Below, piece after piece: positions 8,432-15,890 of a stretch of DNA of 64,000 nt (the stretch's first letter is position 1; each line of letters begins with the position of its first letter). The translations under genes were made by a program, and so were the position numbers. Source of the stretch: Gemmatimonadota bacterium. GTDB lineage: Bacteria > JAAXHH01. The stretch is from NCBI GenBank assembly GCA_026705925.1, contig JAPOZT010000011.1:148857-212856 (forward strand). Reading direction: 5' to 3'. The notes under the pieces are model-generated. The model saw only the letters and a list, made by a program, of their open reading frames with translations. It was not told the origin of the DNA and ran no database searches.

Positions 8432-9303
8432 CCCTTCGTTCCTTTGCCAAGATCAATCTCGCCATTCACCTGCTCGGCAAGCGGGCCGACGGCTACCACG
8501 AGATCGTCACGCTGATGGAGACCGTGGACCTGGCCGATGAAGTGGAAGTGTCCGCACGGGAGCAGGGAACGGCCATAACCTGCTCCGACCCGGCCGTGCC
8601 CACGGACGGGCGCAACCTGGTCCACAGGGCGGCCGGACTCGTGCGGGAGCGCTGCGGACTCGGCGACCGGGGCGTGCGCATCCACATCGAGAAGCGCATC
8701 CCCGTGGCCGCGGGACTCGCCGGCGGGAGCGGCAACGCGGCCATGACGCTGCACGGGCTCAACGCGCTCTGGTCGCTGGGGTTGGGGGAAGCAGACCTGG
8801 CGGACCTCGCCGCGGAGCTGGGATCGGACGTGCCGTTCTGCCTCCATGGCGGCGTGGCGGTGGCTTCAGGACGGGGGGAGAAGGTCGCCTGGCTGGATGC
8901 GCCCGGATCGCGACACTACGTCCTGGTCTGCCCGCCCCTCGAAGTCGCGAGCGGATGGGCCTACAGCCAGTGGAAAATGGAATTGACAAAAGACGCGTCC
9001 TGTATTAACTTAATCTCTTCTGTCATGCAGGCCGGGGATGCCGATAGACTGGCTTCCTGTCTGCATAACGACCTGGAACCGGCGGTCCGGGCGGCCCACC
9101 CCGAAATCGATGGGGCGAGGGGCCTGCTTGCGGACGCCGGACTGAAGGGTATGCTGATGTCCGGCAGCGGCCCGACGGTCTTCGGCCTTGTGCCAGGCCG
9201 GGCGGAGGCGGAGCGGATAGCACATGACCTGCGGGGACGGGTCGAACCGTCCTGGCGGGTCTTCGCGGTCTCCTCGTCATCCCGGCGGGATGTCGCGGTT
9301 TAA
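8428..9303 (+). CDS. ispE: 4-diphosphocytidyl-2-C-methyl-D-erythritol kinase
   Basis: A 291-residue GHMP kinase of the MEP isoprenoid pathway. It starts MTLRSFAKINLAIHLLGKR, has PVAAGLAGGSGNAA as the ATP loop and MLMSGSGPTVFGL near the C-terminus, all IspE signatures. It phosphorylates CDP-methylerythritol. ispE followed by prs and rplY/ctc is a conserved order in many bacteria. Here ispE is also coupled to the upstream heptose genes by a 4-base overlap, which is less usual. Confidence 0.92.
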   Translation: MTLRSFAKINLAIHLLGKRADGYHEIVTLMETVDLADEVEVSAREQGTAITCSDPAVPTDGRNLVHRAAGLVRERCGLGDRGVRIHIEKRIPVAAGLAGGSGNAAMTLHGLNALWSLGLGEADLADLAAELGSDVPFCLHGGVAVASGRGEKVAWLDAPGSRHYVLVCPPLEVASGWAYSQWKMELTKDASCINLISSVMQAGDADRLASCLHNDLEPAVRAAHPEIDGARGLLADAGLKGMLMSGSGPTVFGLVPGRAEAERIAHDLRGRVEPSWRVFAVSSSSRRDVAV

Positions 9304-9328
9304 TCGAGGTACCGGAGGAGGGCGGCAC

Positions 9329-10282
9329 GTGGCGGTCGGTTTGAAGATTCTGAGTGGGAATTCAAACGCACCGCTTGCACAAGACATTTGCACATATCTC
9401 GGCGTATCCCTGGGCAACGCCGCCGTTTCCCGTTTCAGCGACGACGAGATCCGGATACACATCAACGAGGACATCCGCGGGACCGACGTGTTCGTGGTCC
9501 AGTCGACCAATTCGCCGGCGGAGAACCTCGTCGAACTGCTGTTGCTGCTGGACGCGGCCAAACGGGCATCGGCGCGAAGGGCCACCGCGGTGATCCCCTA
9601 TTACGGCTACGCCCGCCAGGATCGCAAGGCGGGACCCCGGGTACCCATTTCGGCCAAGGTGATGGCGAACCTGATCGCCGCGGCTGGCGCGGACCGCGTG
9701 CTGACCATGGACCTGCACGCGCCCCAGATCCAGGGGTTCTTCGACATTCCCCTGGACCACCTGTATTCGGCGCCGGTGTTTACGCGCCGGCTCAGGGAGC
9801 TGGGGACTTCGGATGACCTGGTGATCGCGTCGCCGGACGCCGGGGGCATGGCCATGGCCCGGTCCTACGGCAGGCGGCTGAACTGCCCGCTGGCCCTGGT
9901 GGACAAGCGGCGGCCGAGGCCCAACGTGTCCGAAGTCGTCAACGTGATCGGCGAAGTGGAAGGAAAGAACGTGATCATCCGCGACGACATGATCGACACC
10001 GGGGGGAGCCTGACCGGCGCGGCCGAGGCCCTGAAGAAGAACGGCGCGGAGACGATCTACGCGGCGTGCACCCACGCCCTGCTCTCCGGAAACGCCATGC
10101 AGAAGGTGGAGGATTCCGTACTGGACTGCCTGATCGTCTCGGACACGATACGCCTGAACGATGAAATGAACAGCGGCAAGCTGGAACAGTTGTCCGTGGC
10201 GTCCCTCTTCGGCGAGGCGATCAAGCGCATACACGAAGAAAAATCCGTCAGCTCGCTCTTCGAGTCGTCGGATCAGACCTGA
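9329..10282 (+). CDS. prs: Ribose-phosphate pyrophosphokinase
   Basis: A 317-residue protein starting at GTG 9329 (VAVGLKILSGNSN), preceded by GGAGGAGG at about 9313; this gives the normal family length, whereas the open frame extends further upstream into ispE. Motifs: FSDDEIRIHINEDIRG, YYGYARQDRK for ATP and IIRDDMIDTGGSLTGAA as the PRPP loop. It makes PRPP from ribose 5-phosphate for nucleotide and amino-acid synthesis; PyrR, encoded at 30156, senses PRPP and UMP in other organisms. Confidence 0.95.
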   Translation: MAVGLKILSGNSNAPLAQDICTYLGVSLGNAAVSRFSDDEIRIHINEDIRGTDVFVVQSTNSPAENLVELLLLLDAAKRASARRATAVIPYYGYARQDRKAGPRVPISAKVMANLIAAAGADRVLTMDLHAPQIQGFFDIPLDHLYSAPVFTRRLRELGTSDDLVIASPDAGGMAMARSYGRRLNCPLALVDKRRPRPNVSEVVNVIGEVEGKNVIIRDDMIDTGGSLTGAAEALKKNGAETIYAACTHALLSGNAMQKVEDSVLDCLIVSDTIRLNDEMNSGKLEQLSVASLFGEAIKRIHEEKSVSSLFESSDQT

Positions 10283-10296
10283 AACAGGAGAAGTAG

Positions 10297-10968
10297 ATGA
10301 ACCAGGTATCGTTAAAGGCCCGTCAGCGGACGGACACCGGCAAGCAGGTCGCCAAGTCGCTTCGGCGGGACGGCGCGCTGCCCGCCGTGGTCTACGGCAG
10401 CGGTGAATCCTCCACGCCGCTGACCCTCGACTATCGCGAGTTCGAGGGCTTCCTCAGAAAGACCCGGGGCGAGAGCGTCGTCATCAACCTGGAAATCGAG
10501 GGCATGGAGGACAAGAAGGCCCTGTTGCGGGATATCCAGCGGGACTACCTGAGAAACCAGTTGCTCCATGCCGATTTCCAGCAGATCAGGATGAGCGACC
10601 GGATCACCACGGAGGTTTCGCTCGTGATGATCGGTGAGCCCATCGGCGTGACGAGAGACGGCGGCGTGCTCGACCAGTCCCTGCGGGTGGTCGAAATCAG
10701 TTGCGTCGCTTCCGAGATCCCGGAGCACCTGGAAGTGGATATCAGCGAACTGAGCATGGGCGATACGATCCACATCAGCGATCTTTCCTTCGAGAACGTC
10801 GAAATCGTAACCGACGGAGAGGTCGCCGTGGTATCGGTACTCACGCCCATGGCGGAGGAGCCGGAGGAAGAGGAAGTCGACCTGGAGCAGGAAGAGCCGG
10901 AGATCATCGGCCAGGCCCGGGAAGACGGCGAGGAAGAAGACGGGACCGAGGACGAGCAGGAAGACTAA
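10297..10968 (+). CDS. rplY: 50S ribosomal protein L25 (long Ctc-type)
   Basis: A 223-residue two-domain L25. The N-terminal 5S-rRNA-binding domain starts MNQVSLKARQRTDTGKQVAK and includes LPAVVYGSGES; the C-terminal TL5/Ctc domain includes GGVLDQSLRVVEI, followed by a very acidic Glu-rich tail (EEPEEEEVDLEQEEPE and beyond). An acidic tail is common in Ctc proteins. SD CAGGAG at 10285-10290. It lies between prs and pth as in many genomes. Confidence 0.93.
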   Translation: MNQVSLKARQRTDTGKQVAKSLRRDGALPAVVYGSGESSTPLTLDYREFEGFLRKTRGESVVINLEIEGMEDKKALLRDIQRDYLRNQLLHADFQQIRMSDRITTEVSLVMIGEPIGVTRDGGVLDQSLRVVEISCVASEIPEHLEVDISELSMGDTIHISDLSFENVEIVTDGEVAVVSVLTPMAEEPEEEEVDLEQEEPEIIGQAREDGEEEDGTEDEQED

Positions 10969-11040
10969 GGCAGCCCGGATATGTGTCAGCATGCCGATTC
11001 CGGTTCCTTGCGGCCCGCAGAGCGGCCTGACGATCCGTCC

Positions 11041-11616
11041 ATGCATGCCTTCATCGGCCTTGGCAATCCCGGCGTCCGGTATGCGGACACGCGCCACAAC
11101 GCCGGTTTCGACGTGATCGACACCTGGCTTCGGCGCCTCGGCCATGAGCTCGCCCCGGTCAGCGAGCGGTTTCACGGCACCGTCGCGAAGATCGGCGGAC
11201 TGCCCGTGGCGCTGGTCAAGCCGGTGACCTTCATGAACCGCAGCGGTTACGCGGTCCGGGAGGCGGTGGGACACTACGAACTCGACGTCGATCGCATCGT
11301 GGTCGTCTGCGACGACGTCAATCTGCCCTTCGGTACGCTGCGCTTCAGGGCGAAGGGCAGTCATGGCGGCCACCGGGGCCTGGAATCCATTATCGATGCG
11401 CTGGGCACGGAAGCATTCGCCCGCCAGCGCATTGGCGTAGATCAACCCCGGGATGCCGATACGCTGGTCGATTACGTGCTGGAGGCGTTTACCAAAGAGG
11501 AAGCAACGGATCTGCCCATCGTCCTCGACCGGGCCTGTGACCAGCTCGAGGTGTTCATAAGCGAAGGTTGCGGCGAGGCGGCAAACAAGTATAACGGCCC
11601 GTCGTTCACGGACTGA
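11041..11616 (+). CDS. pth: Peptidyl-tRNA hydrolase
   Basis: With ATG 11041 the protein is 191 residues and begins MHAFIGLGNPGVRYADTRHNAG, the exact family start including the Asn and the catalytic His (RHNAG). KPVTFMNRSG and VVCDDVNLPFG are further Pth motifs. An in-frame ATG at 10981 would add 20 unrelated residues; it has AAGG about 10 bases upstream, so it cannot be excluded. The enzyme recycles stalled peptidyl-tRNA in the cytosol. The stop region is duplicated downstream (11655-11680). Confidence 0.92.
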   Translation: MHAFIGLGNPGVRYADTRHNAGFDVIDTWLRRLGHELAPVSERFHGTVAKIGGLPVALVKPVTFMNRSGYAVREAVGHYELDVDRIVVVCDDVNLPFGTLRFRAKGSHGGHRGLESIIDALGTEAFARQRIGVDQPRDADTLVDYVLEAFTKEEATDLPIVLDRACDQLEVFISEGCGEAANKYNGPSFTD

Positions 11617-11680
11617 AAGCCGGCCGGAATGAAAGCCGGCAGGGATGAAGGGCATCGTTCACGGACTGAAGGCCGTCCGG
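11602..11680. repeat. Duplicated 26-bp pth gene-end segment, 53-bp period
   Basis: The segment tcgttcacggactgaa followed by rgccgkccgg occurs at 11602-11627, where it contains the pth stop TGA, and again at 11655-11680 in the pth-rpsF spacer, with two mismatches in 26. A further partial gaaagccggc lies between them. Confidence 0.8.
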
Positions 11681-11712
11681 ACCCGGGCGAATCCGAAAAC
11701 AACTTAAGGAGC

Positions 11713-12102
11713 ATGCGCGTGCGTTCTTACGAAACAGTGGTGATTATCGATTCCAAACTCGAAGAAGAGCCGCTCGAGGAAGAAATCTCCGCCATCGAGG
11801 GGCTCATCGCGTCGAACCAGGGAGAAGTCGTCGACACGGAACGCTGGGGAAGCCGGAAGCTCAGCTACGAGATCAACGACGCCCACCAGGGCAATTTCAC
11901 GCTGATCCGTTTCGATGGCGAGCCCGCAACGGTGGACGTACTGGACCGGTCGTTCAAGCTGAACGATCGCGTGCTCAGGCACATGACGAAGCGGGTCAGG
12001 AGGCATCCGGCCCACGTGTACGAGAAGGCGGAACAGGCCGAAAAAACCGAGCAGGCCGAGAAGGCGGAACAGGCCGACAAGAAAACGGGAGCGGAAGCAT
12101 GA
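11713..12102 (+). CDS. rpsF: 30S ribosomal protein S6
   Basis: A 129-residue S6. The start at ATG 11713 has AAGGA 2 bases upstream. The core [30 protein letters not shown] and [11 protein letters not shown] are family motifs. After about residue 103 the C-terminus is a tail of three 6-residue units of the type [12 protein letters not shown], encoded by 18-bp tandem repeats. Long acidic C-termini are known in S6, where glutamates can be added by RimK; whether that applies here is not shown. The stop overlaps the rpsR start. Confidence 0.94.
   Translation: MRVRSYETVVIIDSKLEEEPLEEEISAIEGLIASNQGEVVDTERWGSRKLSYEINDAHQGNFTLIRFDGEPATVDVLDRSFKLNDRVLRHMTKRVRRHPAHVYEKAEQAEKTEQAEKAEQADKKTGAEA
12022..12075. 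repeat. Three 18-bp in-frame tandem repeats in the rpsF tail
   Basis: Units at 12022-12039, 12040-12057 and 12058-12075. Units 1 and 3 are identical (gagaaggcggaacaggcc) and the middle one differs at a few positions. They encode [18 protein letters not shown]. Confidence 0.85.
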
Positions 12103-12332
12103 ATCAATCCAGGATGACCAGGGGAAGAAAGCAGAAACGCATTCCGGGCCGCATCAAGAACATCGATTACAAGGACCCGAAGGCGCTCCGGCGCTTCGTC
12201 ACCGAACGGGGCAAGATCGTGCCGAGCCGGATTTCCGGCGCCAGCGCGTTGTGCCAGCGGCGCCTGGCAAAGGCCATCAAGCGGGCTCGGGCCATCGGCC
12301 TGCTCCCCTTTATCGAAGAAACCTACAAGTAG
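12099..12332 (+). CDS. rpsR: 30S ribosomal protein S18
   Basis: A 77-residue basic protein. [19 protein letters not shown] and [18 protein letters not shown] are S18 motifs; S18 binds S6 in the platform of the 30S subunit. It overlaps the rpsF stop by 4 bases. In most bacteria ssb lies between rpsF and rpsR; here it does not. Confidence 0.95.
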   Translation: MNQSRMTRGRKQKRIPGRIKNIDYKDPKALRRFVTERGKIVPSRISGASALCQRRLAKAIKRARAIGLLPFIEETYK

Positions 12333-12346
12333 CCGAGGAGTCGGAC

Positions 12347-12790
12347 GTGAAGCTCATTTTGACCGAATCGGTGCGGAACGTGGGAAGCGTCGGTGAAATC
12401 GTGGACGTTTCCAACGGGTACGGCAGGAACTATCTGATGCTGACGAAGAAGGCCGTTCCGGCGACGCCCGGAAACCTGAAGATGCTTCAGGGCAAATTGA
12501 AACGGCAGCTGGCCCTGGAAGCCAGGACGCGGGAACAGGCCGAGGAACTCGCCGGCGTCCTGGAAGAGGTCTCCCTCACCGCCGTCGTTCAGGTCGGCGA
12601 AGAGGACCGCATGTTCGGTTCCGTCACCCATCAGCACGTCGCCGACCTGCTGAAGGAGAAGGGCTACGATATCGACCGGCGGAAGATCCATCTCGACGAG
12701 CCCATCAAGGCGCTGGGGATTTACACTATTCCCATCGCGCTGCACGCCCAGGTAGAGGCCGGCGTGAAGCTCTGGGTGGTCAAGGAATAA
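12347..12790 (+). CDS. rplI: 50S ribosomal protein L9
   Basis: A 147-residue L9 starting at GTG 12347 with GAGGAG 7-12 bases upstream. The N-terminal rRNA-binding domain has VRNVGSVGEIVDVSNGYGRN with the conserved Gly/Asn loop and a long central helix; the C-terminal domain has MFGSVTHQHVADLL and IKALGIYTIPIALH. It is the last gene of the ribosomal group; immediately after the stop lie three short tandem GC-rich units. Confidence 0.95.
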   Translation: MKLILTESVRNVGSVGEIVDVSNGYGRNYLMLTKKAVPATPGNLKMLQGKLKRQLALEARTREQAEELAGVLEEVSLTAVVQVGEEDRMFGSVTHQHVADLLKEKGYDIDRRKIHLDEPIKALGIYTIPIALHAQVEAGVKLWVVKE

Positions 12791-12791
12791 G

Positions 12792-12829
12792 GGCCTTCCG
12801 CGTGGCCTTTCGCCCTGGCCTTCCGCCTT
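12792..12829. repeat. Three 12-13-bp tandem units directly after the rplI stop
   Basis: ggccttccgcgt (12792), ggcctttcgccct (12804) and ggccttccgcctt (12817) follow one another starting 2 bases after the rplI TAA. Confidence 0.75.
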
Positions 12830-12838
12830 GATTTGGAC

Positions 12839-12867
12839 TTGACGCGAAGCGGCATTTTACCTATATT
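12839..12867 (+). promoter_or_regulatory. Sigma70-like promoter before the small membrane protein
   Basis: TTGACG (12839-12844), 17-bp spacer, TATATT (12862-12867). It sits 26 bases before ATG 12894 and may also drive the tRNA genes that follow. Confidence 0.65.
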
Positions 12868-12893
12868 GGCCGATCGTGGAGGCTTAAGGAGAA

Positions 12894-13184
12894 ATGGGGA
12901 GAAGATCGCAGTCAGCGTCCGGTTCAAACCGGTCTTCCGGACGGCGGCGCGCCACGGCGACCCAGGCCTATGTCCTGCCGTTCCGTGGAAGTCACCTTCG
13001 TCTCCTCGCCATCGTGCTCGGCGTCATACTGGCGGGTTTCATCGCGTTGGCCTACGAATCGATCACCCTGGCGCCGCTGCTAATGGTTTCCGGATATTGC
13101 GTGGGCATTCCCGTGATCCTGATCTGGAGAGGGAAGTTCCCGCGGACCGGTTCGGCCAGCGACCGGGAGTCGCGTCGACCGTAG
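12894..13184 (+). CDS. Small two-helix membrane protein, unknown function
   Basis: A 96-residue protein with SD AAGGAGAA directly upstream of ATG and a clear promoter. The N-terminus is Ser/Arg-rich (about 25 residues), followed by two hydrophobic helices (LRLLAIVLGVILAGFIALA and ITLAPLLMVSGYCVGIPVIL) and a basic tail. The pattern resembles small DUF3098-like inner-membrane proteins, but the match is weak. It sits between the ribosomal operon and the tRNA cluster. No function can be assigned. Confidence 0.7.
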   Translation: MGRRSQSASGSNRSSGRRRATATQAYVLPFRGSHLRLLAIVLGVILAGFIALAYESITLAPLLMVSGYCVGIPVILIWRGKFPRTGSASDRESRRP

Positions 13185-13199
13185 CGTGGATACACCTGC

Positions 13200-13274
13200 G
13201 GGCGATTAGCTCAGTTGGTTCAGAGCGCATGCCTTACAAGCATGAGGTCACTGGTTCGAATCCAGTATCGCCCA
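13200..13274 (+). tRNA. tRNA-Val (anticodon TAC)
   Basis: Acceptor arms gggcgat (13200-13206) and atcgccc (13267-13273) pair perfectly. The anticodon stem catgc/gcatg encloses ttacaa with anticodon TAC. T arm ctggttcgaatccag. The CCA end is not encoded. Confidence 0.95.
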
Positions 13275-13285
13275 TGCATCAAATC

Positions 13286-13360
13286 GGGGGCGTAGTTCAA
13301 TCTGGTTAGAGCACTGCCCTGTCACGGCAGAAGTTGCGGGTTCGAGTCCCGTCGTCCCCG
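13286..13360 (+). tRNA. tRNA-Asp (anticodon GTC)
   Basis: Acceptor gggggcg (13286-13292) pairs with cgtcccc (13353-13359) with one G-U. The anticodon stem ctgcc/ggcag encloses ctgtcac, anticodon GTC. The discriminator base is G, as is usual for tRNA-Asp. Confidence 0.95.
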
Positions 13361-13373
13361 TTTTATATTGACC

Positions 13374-13411
13374 GATAGCCCGCCGAACGAGCATGTCTCC
13401 GGCGGGCTATC
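13374..13411 (+). terminator. Strong hairpin between tRNA-Asp and tRNA-Leu
   Basis: gatagcccgccg (13374-13385) and cggcgggctatc (13400-13411) form a perfect 12-bp stem with a 14-nt loop. The tract after it (ttgatt) is a poor U-run, so it is either a weak terminator, a processing signal between tRNAs, or a transcript stabiliser. Confidence 0.5.
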
Positions 13412-13419
13412 TTGATTGT

Positions 13420-13503
13420 GCCGGAGTGGTGGAATTGGTAGACGCGAGGGACTCAAAATCCCTTGACCGCAAGGTCGTGTCGGTTCGAGTCCGACCTCCG
13501 GCA
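13420..13503 (+). tRNA. tRNA-Leu (anticodon CAA)
   Basis: Acceptor gccggag (13420-13426) pairs with ctccggc (13496-13502). The anticodon stem aggga/tccct encloses ctcaaaa, anticodon CAA. A long variable arm (ccgcaaggtcgtg region) identifies a class II tRNA; 84 nt. Confidence 0.95.
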
Positions 13504-13548
13504 TCCTCCCATTGGCATCTTCCTATCAAAGAAAGCAGGCTTTAAGTG

Positions 13549-14664
13549 ATGTTCGATCCTCTCCAGGTCACCAGGGAGCTGATCGCGTTCAATTCGATCA
13601 GCACCAACAGCAACGCCGCCGTATCCGATTACCTCCAGGACCAGCTCGACCGCGTCGGCTTTCAGGTCGAACGCATCACCTACCAGGACGACAACGGCGT
13701 GGAGAAGGTCAATCTCGTCGGCCGCAAGGGCGAGGGGCAGGGCGGCCTCGCGCTGCTGGGCCATTCGGACACCGTTCCGGTGGACGGCTGGGAAACGGAC
13801 CCTTTTACGGCGGAGATCCGGGACAACCGGATATACGGCCGCGGGAGTTGCGACATGAAGGGCGCCCTGTCCACCATGCTGGCGGCGGGGGCGGCTTTCG
13901 AGGCGTCGGAACTCTCCGCTCCGATCTATCTCGTGTTCACGGCCGACGAGGAAGTCGGGTGCTGGGGCGCGGCCGAAGTCAGCGAACGGTCCGAATTCCT
14001 GAACGGCAGCGGCCTGCGCTACGGGATCATCTGCGAGCCGACGCGCATGGAGGTCGTACGGGCCCACAAGGGCGCGGTTTTCATGCGGGGCGAGACGGAG
14101 GGTCGGGCGGCCCACAGCAGCACCGGCAGAGGCGTCAACGCCCATCACGCCATGATCCCCTTTCTCGTGGAGATGAAGGCCATCCACGACGAGCTCAGAT
14201 CGGAACCCAGGCATCTGAACGACGAGTTCGATCCGCCCTTTTCCGACTGGAACATCGGGGTCAACGACGGCGGCGTCGCCCTCAACATGACGGCGCCCAA
14301 AAGCACTTGCACGGTCTACTACCGGCCGATGCCCGGACAGGACCAGGAAGCCCTCCTGGACCGGACTCGGAAAGCGGCCGAACGAAACGGCGTGGACCTG
14401 ACGATCCAGAAGATCGGGGACCCCTTCAGTACGCCCGCGGACTCGGAGCTGGTCCGGACGGCGCTGCGGATCACCGGCACGGAGAAGGCCCACACGGTTC
14501 CCTACGGCACCGACGGACTGGTCTTTGGCAGGACGATGGAGCTGATCCTGCTCGGTCCGGGGGACATCCGCCAGGCCCACACCGTGGACGAATGGATGGA
14601 CCTGGACCAGTTTGGCCTGGCGATCGACGCGTACAAGGCGATGATCCGCGCGTTTTGTGTTTGA
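13549..14664 (+). CDS. M20-family metallopeptidase (ArgE/DapE-like deacylase)
   Basis: A 371-residue M20 protein. The first zinc motif LLGHSDTVPVD (His, with catalytic Asp), the bridging Asp in GRGSCDMKGAL and the catalytic Glu-Glu in FTADEEVGCWG are all present, with a dimerisation insert containing GRAAHSSTGRGVNA. Family members cleave N-acyl amino acids or small peptides in the cytosol; acetylornithine or succinyl-diaminopimelate deacylation are possible, but there is no pathway context. An in-frame GTG at 13546 precedes ATG 13549. Confidence 0.85.
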   Translation: MFDPLQVTRELIAFNSISTNSNAAVSDYLQDQLDRVGFQVERITYQDDNGVEKVNLVGRKGEGQGGLALLGHSDTVPVDGWETDPFTAEIRDNRIYGRGSCDMKGALSTMLAAGAAFEASELSAPIYLVFTADEEVGCWGAAEVSERSEFLNGSGLRYGIICEPTRMEVVRAHKGAVFMRGETEGRAAHSSTGRGVNAHHAMIPFLVEMKAIHDELRSEPRHLNDEFDPPFSDWNIGVNDGGVALNMTAPKSTCTVYYRPMPGQDQEALLDRTRKAAERNGVDLTIQKIGDPFSTPADSELVRTALRITGTEKAHTVPYGTDGLVFGRTMELILLGPGDIRQAHTVDEWMDLDQFGLAIDAYKAMIRAFCV

Positions 14665-14679
14665 TAGGAGGAAACCAAC

Positions 14680-15753
14680 TTGCAGATCGGCCTCGTCGGG
14701 CTGCCCGGTTGCGGTAAGACCACGTTGTTCAACGCGCTGGTCAGGGCCAATGCGGTAACCGGCGGATACGCGGGACAGAACGCGGCCAACCGGGGCACGA
14801 TCAGGGTCCCGGACCACCGAGTGAACCGCCTTTCCAGTCTCTTCAATCCGCGCAAGACCACCTTCGCCACCGTAGAATACCTCGATATAGGCGGCATCAC
14901 GTCCGGTTCGGGACGGCAGGAGGAACAGCAGGGCGCGGGAGGGCTCGCCGACCTGCGCATGATGGACGTACTCGTGCACGTCCTGCGCGGCTTCCCGGAC
15001 CTGGCCGGTACGCCCGTTACCCCGGGCGAGGATTTCGAGTCGGTGGAACTGGAACTCGCCATCGCCGATCTGGAGATCATCGAGCGCCGGCTGGCCCGCC
15101 TTTCCAAGGAGGCCCGGTCCACGAAGCAACCCGACCTGGTGCGGGAATGGAAACTGCTCGAACAGTGCAAGGAGGAGATCGAGGGCGGCGGGGTCATTCG
15201 TAACCTCGAATTTGCTCCTGAAGACGAGAAAAGGTTAAGAGGCTACCGGTTTCTCTCGCAGAAACCGGTGCTCCTCGTGCTGAATGTCTCCGAGGAAGAC
15301 ATGGGCTCGGAAACACGCGTCCTGTCGGAACTGGGCGACTGCGCCGAAGGGCTGGACGCCCTGGCGCTTTGCGCGAAGGTCGAAATGGAGATCGCCCAGC
15401 TCGACGAGGCGGACACCGCGGCATTCCTGGACGAATTGGGCATTGAGGAATCTGCCCTGAGCCGCATGATCTCCGCCTCGTACCGGTTGCTCAACCTGAT
15501 CTCGTTTTTTACCGTGGGTGAAGACGAAGTGAAGGCATGGACCGTCACGCAGGGCGTAACGGCGCCCGATGCCGCCGGGGAGATCCACTCCGATCTGAAG
15601 CGGGGTTTTATCCGGGCCGAGACCGTGGAGTGCCAGACCATCCTCGAGCTTGGAGGCTGGCAGGCCGCAAAGGAAAATGGCGTGCTGCGCGTGGAAGGCA
15701 AACAGTACGTCGTCATGGACGGCGACGTGATCAACGTGCGGTTCAGCGTCTGA
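14680..15753 (+). CDS. ychF: YchF/OLA1-family P-loop ATPase/GTPase
   Basis: A 357-residue protein starting at TTG 14680 with AGGAGG 8 bases upstream. The N-terminus reads M(TTG)QIGLVGLPGCGKTTLFNALV (Walker A). The G4 position is NVSE rather than NKxD, the feature that gives YchF ATP preference. A helical insertion (residues ~125-180) is followed by a C-terminal TGS domain (FFTVGEDEVKAWTVTQG, VMDGDVINVRF). It acts at the ribosome in stress regulation in other bacteria. The stop codon lies in a 16-bp duplication. Confidence 0.9.
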   Translation: MQIGLVGLPGCGKTTLFNALVRANAVTGGYAGQNAANRGTIRVPDHRVNRLSSLFNPRKTTFATVEYLDIGGITSGSGRQEEQQGAGGLADLRMMDVLVHVLRGFPDLAGTPVTPGEDFESVELELAIADLEIIERRLARLSKEARSTKQPDLVREWKLLEQCKEEIEGGGVIRNLEFAPEDEKRLRGYRFLSQKPVLLVLNVSEEDMGSETRVLSELGDCAEGLDALALCAKVEMEIAQLDEADTAAFLDELGIEESALSRMISASYRLLNLISFFTVGEDEVKAWTVTQGVTAPDAAGEIHSDLKRGFIRAETVECQTILELGGWQAAKENGVLRVEGKQYVVMDGDVINVRFSV

Positions 15754-15783
15754 CAGCGCCGTCCTGATCTGACCGCGCCGTCC
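15749..15783. repeat. 16-bp duplication at the ychF stop codon
   Basis: tctgacagcgccgtcc (15749-15764, containing the ychF TGA) recurs as tctgaccgcgccgtcc (15768-15783) with one mismatch, period 19. Confidence 0.75.
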
Positions 15784-15802
15784 GAAAGGTTTACGAATTC
15801 AC

Positions 15803-15832
15803 TTGTCAATCTGCAGGCAAGGTCAATATCAT
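15803..15832 (+). promoter_or_regulatory. Sigma70-like promoter of the selenoprotein gene
   Basis: TTGTCA (15803-15808), 18-bp spacer, TATCAT (15827-15832). The predicted transcript start near 15839 gives a leader of about 50 bases before ATG 15891. Confidence 0.6.
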
Positions 15833-15890
15833 AGATAACCCGACCGGCCCGGGACAACCGGGGCTTTAGTCCACCACCTGAAACGGATCG

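Noticed and set aside
9224..9328. N-terminal extension of prs beginning inside ispE
   Set aside because: It would add 35 residues without family similarity, and a strong SD precedes GTG 9329, which gives the standard length.
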